Shown here: one piece after another, positions 32,866 to 41,565 of the stretch
Position numbering within the stretch: position 1 is the first letter of the stretch
Layout of the letters: every line of letters begins with the position of its first letter
Origin: CAYFWF01 sp964346815
GTDB lineage: Bacteria; Acidobacteriota; Aminicenantia; Aminicenantales; Aminicenantaceae
NCBI GenBank assembly: GCA_964346815.1
Contig: CAYFWF010000060.1
Location: 62,001 to 126,000 of the forward strand
Direction of reading: 5' to 3'
DNA length: 64,000 nucleotides
Position numbers and translations under genes: made by a program
The notes under the pieces: model-generated
Told to the model about the DNA's origin: nothing
The model's input: the letters and a program-made list of their open reading frames with translations, nothing else
Databases searched by the model: none

Positions 32866-35202
32866 TCATTCCATTTTTTCTATCATAACCACCCAAACCT
32901 GTTGGGGCGACAACTCTTTTTCCACAATAACGCTGCTTTTTTGAACAGCAAGAGGCACATTTTCTCCAGTCTCCAAATCTCTTGCCCTAAAATCTTGCCC
33001 TTGTACTGATAAAGTAAACTGCGCTCTTGCGCTCTTTTCTCCCCGGTTAAACCCGAACAGGATGGAATAGGTGTCCCCCTCGAGCAGTCTGGCTTCGACA
33101 AAAACCTCTTCGTCCGATACAGCCACATCGACAGGACTGGCCAGCTCGAGCCACTCGGCCAGCCCAGAAAAAAAATCGGCATTATTCGGATTTTTAAAAT
33201 GATGGTAAGCCATTCCGATGAATGATCCCACAAGGATGGCTTCCCCTTTTCCATAAGTCGAAGAGACAATCGCGGGTTCTCCGCTTTGGAATTCAGCCAG
33301 AATCTGACTCCGGTCATCGATCAGCTCAAATCCTTCTTCGAAAAATAGGGCGTCGAGTCTATCTCCCTCTTTCAAAAGCGGAATCGACTCATGAGACGAT
33401 TTGATAATGATCTCGGAAGTGGTTTGAAGAGGGAGGACATCGGTTTCCCGGCAGCCGAAGACTTCATGCAGTCCCCCTCCTGGAATGATATCACTGGAAA
33501 AACCCCGTTCGTCATTCCAGCCTGCCCGGGCTTCTGCAACTAATCGGCCTCCTTCTCTGACATATTCGATAAGGCTTTTGACATGCCGTTTGGACATCAT
33601 AACAGGATAAGGGGCAATCAGCAGCTTATATTGTTGCACCTTTTCTGACGCAAGATCCGCCACATGGAGAAAATCCACCCTGATGTTTTTCTGGTAAAAC
33701 GCCCGATGAATGCCCTGAAGAGATTCACTCAAACTGTTGGCACCAATAGGCTGGCCCTCTCCGGTGTACTGCTGCTGACCTCCCACCATGTGGGATAGTG
33801 GATTATAGAGAATGGCAATCTCCGCCTTAGGAGGCTTACCCCCGAGGAAAAGATCCATGTTATCCGTGATGACATCAGCGACTTTTCCTGCAGCAACTGC
33901 CCTGTCAGTCACTTTTCCATCCAGCTCGACCAGACCATAGCCTCCTGACTCGTAGCCCGAACTCATGGGATAATAGGCATAGATGTTGACAGCTCTGGCA
34001 CCGTAGGCCACCGCGGTCCACATCCAATCACGAAGATCCTTGTCGATGACTGGAAGGCTCAGTTTCATCCCGAAAACACCGTATCCAGCTTGAAGCTCTC
34101 CGATATAAAAACCTCCGTTTCGCCAATTCATCGAGCGGGCGAAATCGTGTCCGGATGCCCTGAAAAAGACCGGCCAGGGTGTGATGGTCCATGCGTGCTT
34201 GGGGTAGATCGAAACTCCGTAGAAATCCACACTGTCAGCCATTTTTCTGTCATCCGGGGTTCCGTTCCAATTGGGCCTCGAGAATATACCCGGTATCGCT
34301 GAATGGCTGGTGACGACTGCTTCCGGGATGATCTTTTTGACCGCATCTGCTTTTAGAAACAAGTCCTCTGCCAGCTTGTCCGAGATAAAATTCTTCCAGT
34401 CGATGTAATCCGTATAGGTAAGGATCGTGCCAAATCGTGGAGGCTCTACCTCTTTCCAGTTTTTGAAAGTTCTGTACCATGCCTCATTCAGATTATCCAA
34501 AGTCTGATATTTTTTCTTGAGCCAGCTACGGAACCGTGCCATAGTGTTGGGACAGTAACAAAACTGCAGATACTCCGGATTCCCCAAGTAATAAATCTCG
34601 GCCCAGTTGATGATATGAGGTTCGCTCCACAGATCCCATCCATAAAAAGTCGGTTTATCCTTCAGGACATCAGCAGCCGCTGAAAAGAAACTCAAGATTT
34701 TTTCCTGCACCTTTGGGTGGTCGAAACAATAGCCGGGGGCAGCCTGGGGCTCTACAGGAAGACCATTGCTGGCTACGAATTTCGACTCCGGATATTTCCG
34801 GCCAACCCATTCCGGGGCAGAATCGATATAAACCTGAACCATGAGCTTCAACCCCACCTCACCGGCCAGGTCTGCAACCGCCTCCAGGGTCCTGAAATCA
34901 TACTCCCCCTCTTCTTCTTCATTGCTGGTCCACTCCACCCAGCAGCGAACCGTGTTGAATCCCAAGTCTTTTATCTGCTGGAGATCCTTTCGCCAGATAT
35001 CCTTTTTCTCAGGACTGAATTCTTCGAGCATCGGAGCTCGCGCCTTTCCTCCTGCATACCACACCGAAACAGGGAAGAAGTCTTTCCCTTTTCTTGTATC
35101 CTCGCCAGCCAAATGAGAAAATCCGGCAGACATAACGATGATTGAAATGACAGCCAGATGAAAAAAGCCTTTCACTGAGTTTTTCAATCCTGTTTTTTCC
35201 AT
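32866..35202 (-). CDS. GH42-like beta-galactosidase family protein, exported
   Basis: 778 residues from ATG 35202, preceded by TGAGGGAA at good spacing; a longer upstream frame would overlap the GH18 gene. Signal peptide (about 12-31). The TIM barrel has GFNTVRCWVEW, GWDLWSEPH with the acid/base Glu near 194, and GGFYIGELQAGYG with the nucleophile Glu near 369, matching clan GH-A family 42 spacing. A glutamine-amidotransferase-like trimerisation domain follows at about 480-690 (VDFLHVADL, LIAPYPVMMSKRHVKSLIEYVREGGRLV). It ends with a small beta-domain. Family 42 enzymes usually remove beta-galactose and are cytosolic; here a signal peptide indicates export. Other GH-A specificities cannot be excluded. 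Second gene of the operon, 10 bp after GH18. Confidence 0.85.
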   Translation of the reverse strand: MEKTGLKNSVKGFFHLAVISIIVMSAGFSHLAGEDTRKGKDFFPVSVWYAGGKARAPMLEEFSPEKKDIWRKDLQQIKDLGFNTVRCWVEWTSNEEEEGEYDFRTLEAVADLAGEVGLKLMVQVYIDSAPEWVGRKYPESKFVASNGLPVEPQAAPGYCFDHPKVQEKILSFFSAAADVLKDKPTFYGWDLWSEPHIINWAEIYYLGNPEYLQFCYCPNTMARFRSWLKKKYQTLDNLNEAWYRTFKNWKEVEPPRFGTILTYTDYIDWKNFISDKLAEDLFLKADAVKKIIPEAVVTSHSAIPGIFSRPNWNGTPDDRKMADSVDFYGVSIYPKHAWTITPWPVFFRASGHDFARSMNWRNGGFYIGELQAGYGVFGMKLSLPVIDKDLRDWMWTAVAYGARAVNIYAYYPMSSGYESGGYGLVELDGKVTDRAVAAGKVADVITDNMDLFLGGKPPKAEIAILYNPLSHMVGGQQQYTGEGQPIGANSLSESLQGIHRAFYQKNIRVDFLHVADLASEKVQQYKLLIAPYPVMMSKRHVKSLIEYVREGGRLVAEARAGWNDERGFSSDIIPGGGLHEVFGCRETDVLPLQTTSEIIIKSSHESIPLLKEGDRLDALFFEEGFELIDDRSQILAEFQSGEPAIVSSTYGKGEAILVGSFIGMAYHHFKNPNNADFFSGLAEWLELASPVDVAVSDEEVFVEARLLEGDTYSILFGFNRGEKSARAQFTLSVQGQDFRARDLETGENVPLAVQKSSVIVEKELSPQQVWVVMIEKME

Positions 35203-35212
35203 TTTTATTCCC

Positions 35213-36331
35213 TCAAAATTCTCGTTTGAATGCTTTCCCGACCACATCCAGAAGAACCGAGTTCCCCTGGGCATAATCCTCGCTCAAATCCCATATGATG
35301 ATGCCGGCTACCTGCTTGTCCTTGACGTATTTGCATTTCAGGGAAATGGAATGTTCGTCATCATAACAAATGATTTCTGTTCCTTCGGGATTTCTGAGAT
35401 ACGGGACTTTTGCACACTCATCCCAAACGCGCTCCCATCCTGACTCGAAAAATTTCATGATTTCTCGATACCCATAAAATTGGCTGTTCTGGAATCTCTG
35501 GTACAGACCTTCACAGTCGAAGGATCGTCCATAAAAGGGAATGCCCAGGAGCAGCTTCTGTTTCGGAACCTTTCGTATCTGGGAATAGGTGTACGTGTCG
35601 TTCATCGAGCCGCACAAGTCACTGTTACAGGTATAAAGGGGCGCATTGTGTCCGGAATGATCGCTCCACTGCCCGTGATAATCATAGGTCATGAAGCTGA
35701 TGTAGTCGAATTCGTCGATCAGCGCCTCATAGTCGATCCATCTTCCCCAGAAATGTCCCGAAGGGACAGCCATGCTCAACTGAAGGGGAGGATTCAACGC
35801 CTTCAAAGCCCTGGAGAGCTCCCCGATGAAACGAACAAAATTTTCCAGCTCCTCCTTATTGGAAACATATTCCCAGTCGATATCCACTCCATCATAATGA
35901 TGTTTCTTGCAAAAGCCAATTACCTGGGTGATGAATCTCTCTCTGTTTTCAGCCGAAGAAGCCATGCCCGGGAATCCTTCACTCCTTTCCCATCCTCCTG
36001 TACTCATGATGATTTTGATCCCGTGCTTATGGGCTTCACGCACCAGTTCAGGATAGATGTAACCTTCATCGATAATCAAATTGCCATCAGAATCTGGTTT
36101 GGTGAAGGCATGGGCGATATGGGTCAAATGCCGGTAGTCAATTTTGCTGTGGTCAAAGGAATCCTTTTCCCAGGAGGGATAATAGCCCATCACCACCTTA
36201 GAGAGTCTATCTTCCCCTGTATACTTGAGGCCAGATGAGCAACTCCAATTCCACAGAAATAAAATGAGCGAAAAGAAAACAGGAATAAAGGAACGGCCGG
36301 TATTCCTCGCTCCTGATTCGTTCACGTCCAT
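35213..36331 (-). CDS. GH18 chitinase-like lipoprotein
   Basis: 372 residues from ATG 36331; a TTG at 36340 is the alternative. Hydrophobic signal with Cys at WNWSCSSG, probably a lipoprotein. GH18 barrel: KVVMGYYPSW, IMSTGGWERS (SxGG motif), YDGVDIDWEY with catalytic Glu near 154 (DxxDxDxE complete), ISFMTYDYHGQWSDHSGHNAPLY and GIPFYGRSF. It should cleave beta-1,4-linked GlcNAc polymers or N-glycan cores (endo-beta-N-acetylglucosaminidases also belong here). First gene of the hexosamine operon; its promoter faces away from the M28 peptidase gene. Short leader without a strong Shine-Dalgarno. Confidence 0.9.
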   Translation of the reverse strand: MDVNESGARNTGRSFIPVFFSLILFLWNWSCSSGLKYTGEDRLSKVVMGYYPSWEKDSFDHSKIDYRHLTHIAHAFTKPDSDGNLIIDEGYIYPELVREAHKHGIKIIMSTGGWERSEGFPGMASSAENRERFITQVIGFCKKHHYDGVDIDWEYVSNKEELENFVRFIGELSRALKALNPPLQLSMAVPSGHFWGRWIDYEALIDEFDYISFMTYDYHGQWSDHSGHNAPLYTCNSDLCGSMNDTYTYSQIRKVPKQKLLLGIPFYGRSFDCEGLYQRFQNSQFYGYREIMKFFESGWERVWDECAKVPYLRNPEGTEIICYDDEHSISLKCKYVKDKQVAGIIIWDLSEDYAQGNSVLLDVVGKAFKREF

Positions 36332-36349
36332 TCTCGGCAATGCAACAAA

Positions 36350-36355
36350 ATTATA
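36350..36355 (-). promoter_or_regulatory. -10 TATAAT of the GH18 operon promoter
   Basis: Perfect TATAAT on the minus strand 19 bases before the GH18 ATG. Transcription would start about 12 bases before that ATG, giving a very short leader. No good -35 at 16-18 bases. Confidence 0.4.
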
Positions 36356-36437
36356 CAGAAAGTCCTGTCAGAAGAAAAGAAGGAGTGCCGCTCCATAAGA
36401 AATCAAGGTAAATATGAAAACATGTAAAAAGATAAGG

Positions 36438-36443
36438 TATAAT
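36438..36443 (+). promoter_or_regulatory. -10 TATAAT of the M28 peptidase promoter
   Basis: Perfect TATAAT 31 bases before the ATG at 36475; the -35 position (36415-36420, TGAAAA) is weak. Predicted start near 36450, leaving a leader that includes the GGAGG site. Confidence 0.45.
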
Positions 36444-36474
36444 GGATGATCCTTTTGATCGAATTGGAGGCCAT

Positions 36475-37893
36475 ATGTTTAGAAACAAAAATAACTTCTC
36501 CTCTTTCATATGGAATATTTCATTCATGATCATTTTGGCTCTTCTTTTACAGGAAAATTCCAAAGCGCAGGAACAGATTGAAAAACCTCTCTATTTGGAT
36601 ATGGCTGAAAAAATCTTAAAAAAGGGGCTGAAGGAAGAGGGAGCCTACGCTGTTCTAAAAAAAATCACCGGCGTCGGTCCTCGTCTCACCGCCTCCCCCC
36701 AGGCAGCCGCTGCCGTCGAGATCGTATACCAACAAATGAAGGATTTGGGCTTCGACGAGGTTCATCGTGAGCCTACTCGGGTGGGACGATGGGTTCGGGG
36801 CAGTAAGGAACAAGCAAGACTGGTGTCTTCTCAGTTCGGCACGATCCCGCTCTCGATATGTGCAATCGGAGGGAGCATCGCAACTCCAGAAACTGGGATT
36901 TCAGCCCAGGTCGTTGAGGTCCATTCGTTCCGAGAACTCCAATACATGAAGAATAAGATCGAGGGAAAGATCGTCTTTTTCAACCGCCTCATGGATCCGA
37001 CCATTCTTGAAACCTTCAGAGCCTACGGAGAGGCCGCCGAACAAAGAGTCTCAGGAGCCGCAGAGGCAGCGAAAGTCGGAGCTGGAGCCGTTTTGGTTCG
37101 TTCTCTCACTCAGCGCATCGACGATTTCCCTCATACTGGGCTGATGCGCTATGGACGGAATGCTCCCAAGATCCCAGCCGCCTGCATCAGCACAAAGGAT
37201 GCCGAGCTTTTGAGCAGCCTCCTGAAAATGGATCCCGATTTAAATGTCCATATGATCCTCAGCAGCGAAAATCTAGATCCGGTGACATCCTACAATGTGG
37301 TGGGTCAGCTTACCGGAACGGAGAAGCCCAATGAGATCATTTTGCTGGGTGGCCATCTTGACAGCTGGGATTTAGGAACAGGGGCTCATGATGATGGGGC
37401 AGGCTGCGCCCATGCCGTGGAAGCCCTTCGGTTGATCGATGAATTGGGGCTTCATCCCAAACGGACCATAAGAGCCGTGATGTTCATGGATGAGGAATTC
37501 GGCGGTACCGGCGGCAGGGACTATGCCCGATCTGACAACAGGAAAGGGGAAATCCATCTGGCTGCCATCGAATCCGACCGGGGAGGCTTTGCCCCCCTTG
37601 GATTTGGAATAGGTGCCGAGTCCAACCAGGTGGAGAGCCTCCAGCGCTGGCAATATCTTTTTGAACCCCTGGGGACGCTGTGGATTCGTCAAGGAGGAGG
37701 CGGCGTGGACATCGCTCCCTTAGCGAAACAGGGTACCATCACTATGGGCCTGGTCCCTGCCTTCCACAGCTACTTTGATTATCACCACAGCGGCAAAGAT
37801 GTTTTGGAGGCTGTCAATCCAAGAGAGCTCGAACTGGGTGCCATTGCCATGGCTATCTTTGCCTATGTCCTGGCCCAGGAAGGATTGGATTAA
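36475..37893 (+). CDS. Exported M28-family zinc aminopeptidase
   Basis: 472 residues from ATG 36475 (TTGGAGG upstream); signal peptide (about 12-28, ending NSKAQE). A protease-associated insert lies at about 140-260. The co-catalytic two-zinc site is complete: GGHLDSWDLGTGAHDDGAG (His, Asp), FMDEEFGGTGGRDY (Glu base and Glu ligand), AIESDRGG (Asp) and SYFDYHHSGKD (His). Members are aminopeptidases or carboxypeptidases of M28 type (Q-type) acting in the periplasm on peptides. It sits alone, divergent from the GH18 operon and convergent with nagB; perhaps it degrades peptides released from glycoproteins (inference). Confidence 0.9.
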   Translation: MFRNKNNFSSFIWNISFMIILALLLQENSKAQEQIEKPLYLDMAEKILKKGLKEEGAYAVLKKITGVGPRLTASPQAAAAVEIVYQQMKDLGFDEVHREPTRVGRWVRGSKEQARLVSSQFGTIPLSICAIGGSIATPETGISAQVVEVHSFRELQYMKNKIEGKIVFFNRLMDPTILETFRAYGEAAEQRVSGAAEAAKVGAGAVLVRSLTQRIDDFPHTGLMRYGRNAPKIPAACISTKDAELLSSLLKMDPDLNVHMILSSENLDPVTSYNVVGQLTGTEKPNEIILLGGHLDSWDLGTGAHDDGAGCAHAVEALRLIDELGLHPKRTIRAVMFMDEEFGGTGGRDYARSDNRKGEIHLAAIESDRGGFAPLGFGIGAESNQVESLQRWQYLFEPLGTLWIRQGGGGVDIAPLAKQGTITMGLVPAFHSYFDYHHSGKDVLEAVNPRELELGAIAMAIFAYVLAQEGLD

Positions 37894-37906
37894 TGGTCAA
37901 ATTGTC

Positions 37907-38704
37907 TCATTCACCCCTCTTTTTGTACAGAAGATGTGGCTTCTCGACTTGCCTTTTGTGTTCCCACACCCACATATAATAGTCTTTCCGCTTGAGTGAC
38001 TGAGCTGCGGCTGTGTCAATGATAACTTTGGCCACAGGATGAAGCTGAAGAGCAGAAGCAGGGCAAGAAGCTGTTACAGGCCCTTCCACTGTACGAGATA
38101 CGGCATCGGCCTTTTCAGCCCCCAGAGCAACAAGAATAATCTCTCTGGCTTCCATGATCGTTCCGATGCCCATGGTGATGGCGAATCTCGGCCCATCTGT
38201 GTTTCCAAAATTGTCTATGAGGGTTTCATTGGTGAGGGTCTTCACTCTGGTTCTCGCTCGAAGAGACGAAGAGGGCTCATTGAATCCGATGTGCCCGTCT
38301 TTACCGATTCCGAGAAGCTGGAGGTCTATCCCCCCTCTTTTTTTAATGGCATCTTCATATTCCTCACATTCCCTATCCACATCTTCGGGCAAAGGATCAG
38401 GAATGAGTCTATTTTCCTGTTTGATATTGACATGATCGAAGAAATGTTCATGCATATAGTGATGGAAGCTCAGAGGATCATCCGGAGAGAGTCCCAGGTA
38501 CTCATCGAGATTGAAAGAGACCACAGAAGAAAAATCCACTCTTTCTTTCCGGTAAGCATCTGAGAGAGCTTTATAGACCCCCAACATGGTCCTTCCGGTG
38601 GCAAGTCCCAATACCGCGTTATGCCTCCTGTTGACTAAGGCGACGACCCTCTCTGCGGCTTCTTTGCAGACCTCCTTTTTGGAGGAAAGGATGATAACTT
38701 CCAC
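37907..38704 (-). CDS. nagB: Glucosamine-6-phosphate deaminase
   Basis: 265 residues. Starts with GTG at 38704, directly after the phosphohexomutase stop (TGA-GTG), with GAGG eight bases upstream. Contains ATGRTMLGVYKAL, SFNLDEYLGL with the catalytic Asp, FHHYMHEHFFDHV and GIGKDGHIGFNEP, the ring-opening His and Glu cluster of NagB. Converts glucosamine-6-phosphate to fructose-6-phosphate and ammonia in the cytosol, finishing the pathway begun by NagA at 27682-28857. Being placed after two phosphomutase genes instead of with nagA suggests a link to the choice between catabolism and amino-sugar 1-phosphate synthesis. Confidence 0.95.
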   Translation of the reverse strand: MEVIILSSKKEVCKEAAERVVALVNRRHNAVLGLATGRTMLGVYKALSDAYRKERVDFSSVVSFNLDEYLGLSPDDPLSFHHYMHEHFFDHVNIKQENRLIPDPLPEDVDRECEEYEDAIKKRGGIDLQLLGIGKDGHIGFNEPSSSLRARTRVKTLTNETLIDNFGNTDGPRFAITMGIGTIMEAREIILVALGAEKADAVSRTVEGPVTASCPASALQLHPVAKVIIDTAAAQSLKRKDYYMWVWEHKRQVEKPHLLYKKRGE

Positions 38705-40042
38705 TCAGATGACCTCCATAATCTTTTTAAACTGCTCTTTTGCCAATTCTGCGCTCTTTCCTTCAACCTGAACTCTGACCACGGGTTCAGTGTTGGAAGG
38801 ACGGACGTGAAACCAAAAGTCAGGATAATCCACTCTCACTCCATCCAGGTCCTGTAACTTTCCACCCCTGTATTTTTGCGAAAGTCTGCTCAAAATCTTT
38901 CTCCAATCCTTGTAGGAAGCTTTGACTTTATGTTTGATCATAAAATAATCAGGGAGACCTGCTCTTATCTCCGAGAGTTTTTTCCCGGACCAGGCAATGT
39001 ACTCCAACAAAAGGGCCATACCAGAGAAGCTGTCCCTACAGGTATGGATATCGGCCACCATGATCCCTCCGTTTCCTTCTCCCCCTATTCTCGCATCCAC
39101 CTCGGCCATCTTCCGGGCGACGTTAATCTCACCTACCTTTGACATGAATAGGTCGACCCCTGCCATTCGAGCCACGTCCTCCAATACCTTCGATGTAGAG
39201 ACATTCACCACAACCGGGCTCTTTTCCTTTCGCTTCAAATAAGAATCCACAGCAAGTGCCAGAGTGTATTCTTCGCCTATGGGAACTCCGTCCTCATCCA
39301 CTGCGGCCAGCCTATCTGCATCCGCATCCTGAGCAAAACCGATATCGGCATTATGCTCCCTTACAGCACGGCACAAATCATTGAGATTTTCGGCGACGGG
39401 CTCCGGATTCCGAGGAAAGCCTTCTTTGAGATCACAGTTCACACAAACCACCTCTGCTCCGAGCGCTTGCAGAAACTTCTCCACATAAGCAGAGGCCGCA
39501 CCTCCGCAGGGGTCTACCACGACTTTTATTTTTTTTGCCTTTATGAGGTCTCTATCCACGAAGCGGTGGACTTTCTGTTCATGTACGGCAAATGGCTCAG
39601 GCTCTCTTTCGATTTTCTCAGGCTTTTCTACACGCCTGAATTTCCCCTGGTAGTAAACATCCAGAAGCTCTTCGGCTTCGAGTGGATACAGGAAATGTCC
39701 GCCTCTTTTGATCAATTTCAGAGCATTCCATTCAACCGGATTGTGAGAGGCTGTGATAGAGATGGCTCCGCCCAATTTTTTTTCTCTAGTATAAATCTGG
39801 AGCGAGGGTATGGGAAGGATGCCTAGATCTATGGGAGAAATTCCGCAGGAAAGGATACCCGCAAAAACAGCATTTTTGACCATTTCAGCAGAAGGCCGGG
39901 TATCGGAGGCTACAGCGACACTGCCGCCGCCGATGTAAGTGGCGAAGGCCTCAGAAAACTTCAAGATCAATTTGGGTGTCAGGCTTTCACCGACGATCCC
40001 CCGGATGCCTGAGATACTGATTTTAAGGTCTGAGATCCTCAC
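38705..40042 (-). CDS. Phosphohexomutase (phosphoglucosamine/phosphomannomutase type), catalytically complete
   Basis: 445 residues, four-domain alpha-D-phosphohexomutase. All signature loops are intact: ISITASHNP with phosphoserine Ser99, the magnesium loop DADADR (239-244), sugar loop GGEGNGG and phosphate loop RPSNTEP near the C-terminus. It interconverts hexose-6-phosphate and hexose-1-phosphate; with nagB next to it, glucosamine-6-phosphate to glucosamine-1-phosphate (GlmM function) is likely, although PMM/PGM specificity cannot be excluded. Its ATG overlaps the end of the upstream paralogue by four bases, and its TGA abuts nagB, giving one coupled three-gene unit. Confidence 0.93.
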   Translation of the reverse strand: MRISDLKISISGIRGIVGESLTPKLILKFSEAFATYIGGGSVAVASDTRPSAEMVKNAVFAGILSCGISPIDLGILPIPSLQIYTREKKLGGAISITASHNPVEWNALKLIKRGGHFLYPLEAEELLDVYYQGKFRRVEKPEKIEREPEPFAVHEQKVHRFVDRDLIKAKKIKVVVDPCGGAASAYVEKFLQALGAEVVCVNCDLKEGFPRNPEPVAENLNDLCRAVREHNADIGFAQDADADRLAAVDEDGVPIGEEYTLALAVDSYLKRKEKSPVVVNVSTSKVLEDVARMAGVDLFMSKVGEINVARKMAEVDARIGGEGNGGIMVADIHTCRDSFSGMALLLEYIAWSGKKLSEIRAGLPDYFMIKHKVKASYKDWRKILSRLSQKYRGGKLQDLDGVRVDYPDFWFHVRPSNTEPVVRVQVEGKSAELAKEQFKKIMEVI

Positions 40043-41379
40043 TGTCCTATCCTATCCATCAATTCGTCTTCGACCGATTCGACTTCTTTTTCCTTTTTCC
40101 CTTCGATGGTCACCCGCAGTACGAATTCCGTGAGCGATGGCCTTATATTGAACCAAACCCCCTTCCGCTCCACCCGGATCCCGTCTGTGCAGTCAGGATT
40201 CTCCCTGGAATAGATCTCTTCCAACCTGTCCATAACTCTGTATGTTCTTTCCGGAGGCACATCCACCTTGATTTTTTTCATATGAAGAGGGGGAAATGGC
40301 TGGGTGAGTTCAGACAGCGCCTTTTCCTTCCTGGACATACAGTCCAAAACCAACACGAGCGTCAAGAGGGAATCATAGCCAGAGGAAAACGTCAGAAGAG
40401 AAAAGCTTCCGCTTCCCTCTCCTCCCCCTTCTGCCCCTTCCGATTCCATGGTATGCACAACTGAAGACTGACCGACTTTGGTCCGTGAAAGGGTGATTCC
40501 GATGTTTTCTGCAGCCCAATCGGCCCATGAAGTGGTCACAGTCGTGGTTACGGCTTTCTTGATCCTGTCCTTCAGGGAGAGGAGGCAAAGAGGAAAGGTC
40601 ATTTCCTCGCTGAGAGCTTCTCCCTTTTCATCCACAAACGAGAGGCGGCTGCTGTCCGAATTCAATAAAAAGCCGAGATCAGCTCCGGTAGATTTCACCA
40701 CAGCTTCAACCTGTGCGGCGTTCTCAACAGATGGTTCAGGAGGATGGGGAAAGGGTTTCTCTGGATGATCGTTTATGGGGATGAGATCGATCCCGAAAAA
40801 ATCAGCAAAATCCTTGATGAAGGCAGAGGCCGATCCGTTACAAGGGTCAGCAACAATTTTATAGCCCCTCTTGCGTATCGAAACGGTTTCGACCATTTTG
40901 GATAACGATTCAAGGTAAAGTTCCAGCGGAAATATGGTGGGCTGAGTTCGTCCGAGCTCCTTCCATCGAACCTTTTTGAAATCCCCAGCTTCATAGATGT
41001 TGAAGACCTCAGAACCCTCCGAAACATCCAGATAATCTCCTCCAGTGTCCAGGAGGATGATCGCATTCCATGAAAGTGGATTGTGACCTCCGGTTATGGA
41101 GATCCCTCCTGCGAACGGATCACTCCGCATTAAAAACTGAAGAAAGGGCGTGGGAAGCATCCCAAAATCCGAACAATCCAAGCCTGCAGCCATGATGGAA
41201 GAAATAACAGCCATCTCGAGCATAGGGCTGGTACAGCGGGAATCCCTGCAGACGGCTATTTTCCCTTCTTCCAAATATGAGGAGAATGCGGAGGAAAATT
41301 TCGAGGCGACTTCTACGTTGAGCGCTCCAGGGACCTCTCCTCTTATTCCAGAAACGCTGATCCTGAGCCTATCTTTCAT
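40039..41379 (-). CDS. Degenerate phosphohexomutase paralogue (predicted pseudoenzyme)
   Basis: 446 residues, aligned over its whole length with the next gene (SVSGIRGEVPGAL against SISGIRGIVGESL), yet the catalytic loops are changed: TASHNP becomes TGGHNP (Gly98 in place of the phosphoserine), DADADR becomes NSDSSR (two of three magnesium ligands lost), GEGNGG becomes GEGSGS, RPSNTEP becomes RPSLTEF. The frame is intact without stops, so it is not a decaying pseudogene in the simple sense. It precedes and overlaps the active paralogue by ATGA. A regulatory or hetero-oligomeric partner of the active mutase, or a sugar-phosphate sensor, is possible. ATG 41379 is preferred because it matches the paralogue start; an upstream GTG at 41415 is the alternative. 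Confidence 0.85.
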   Translation of the reverse strand: MKDRLRISVSGIRGEVPGALNVEVASKFSSAFSSYLEEGKIAVCRDSRCTSPMLEMAVISSIMAAGLDCSDFGMLPTPFLQFLMRSDPFAGGISITGGHNPLSWNAIILLDTGGDYLDVSEGSEVFNIYEAGDFKKVRWKELGRTQPTIFPLELYLESLSKMVETVSIRKRGYKIVADPCNGSASAFIKDFADFFGIDLIPINDHPEKPFPHPPEPSVENAAQVEAVVKSTGADLGFLLNSDSSRLSFVDEKGEALSEEMTFPLCLLSLKDRIKKAVTTTVTTSWADWAAENIGITLSRTKVGQSSVVHTMESEGAEGGGEGSGSFSLLTFSSGYDSLLTLVLVLDCMSRKEKALSELTQPFPPLHMKKIKVDVPPERTYRVMDRLEEIYSRENPDCTDGIRVERKGVWFNIRPSLTEFVLRVTIEGKKEKEVESVEDELMDRIGQ

Positions 41380-41455
41380 TTCCTCACTCTTCCACCTGTG
41401 ATGCTCCTTTGACACTCTCTCTTTTTTTATATAACAAACATGAACCCAAACACAA

Positions 41456-41473
41456 CTCAGATTTCAATCTGAG
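41456..41473. promoter_or_regulatory. 18-bp perfect inverted repeat between divergent operons
   Basis: CTCAGATT-TC-AATCTGAG, perfect 8-bp arms with a 2-base centre, in the 186-bp region between the phosphomutase-nagB operon and the symporter. Position and symmetry suit a dimeric repressor or activator operator; no cognate regulator is adjacent. Confidence 0.45.
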
Positions 41474-41565
41474 CACAGCAAGGAAACATACCCAGCAAAA
41501 TAAGGATGCTTACCCCGGCAAATTTTGTCTGGAAGAAAATTTTAAGATAGTGTACCCTTTCCCCG

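Noticed and set aside
35480..36238. Plus-strand open frame of 252 codons opposite the GH18 gene
   Set aside because: GH18 signature DxxDxDxE on the minus strand is complete; the plus frame shows nothing.
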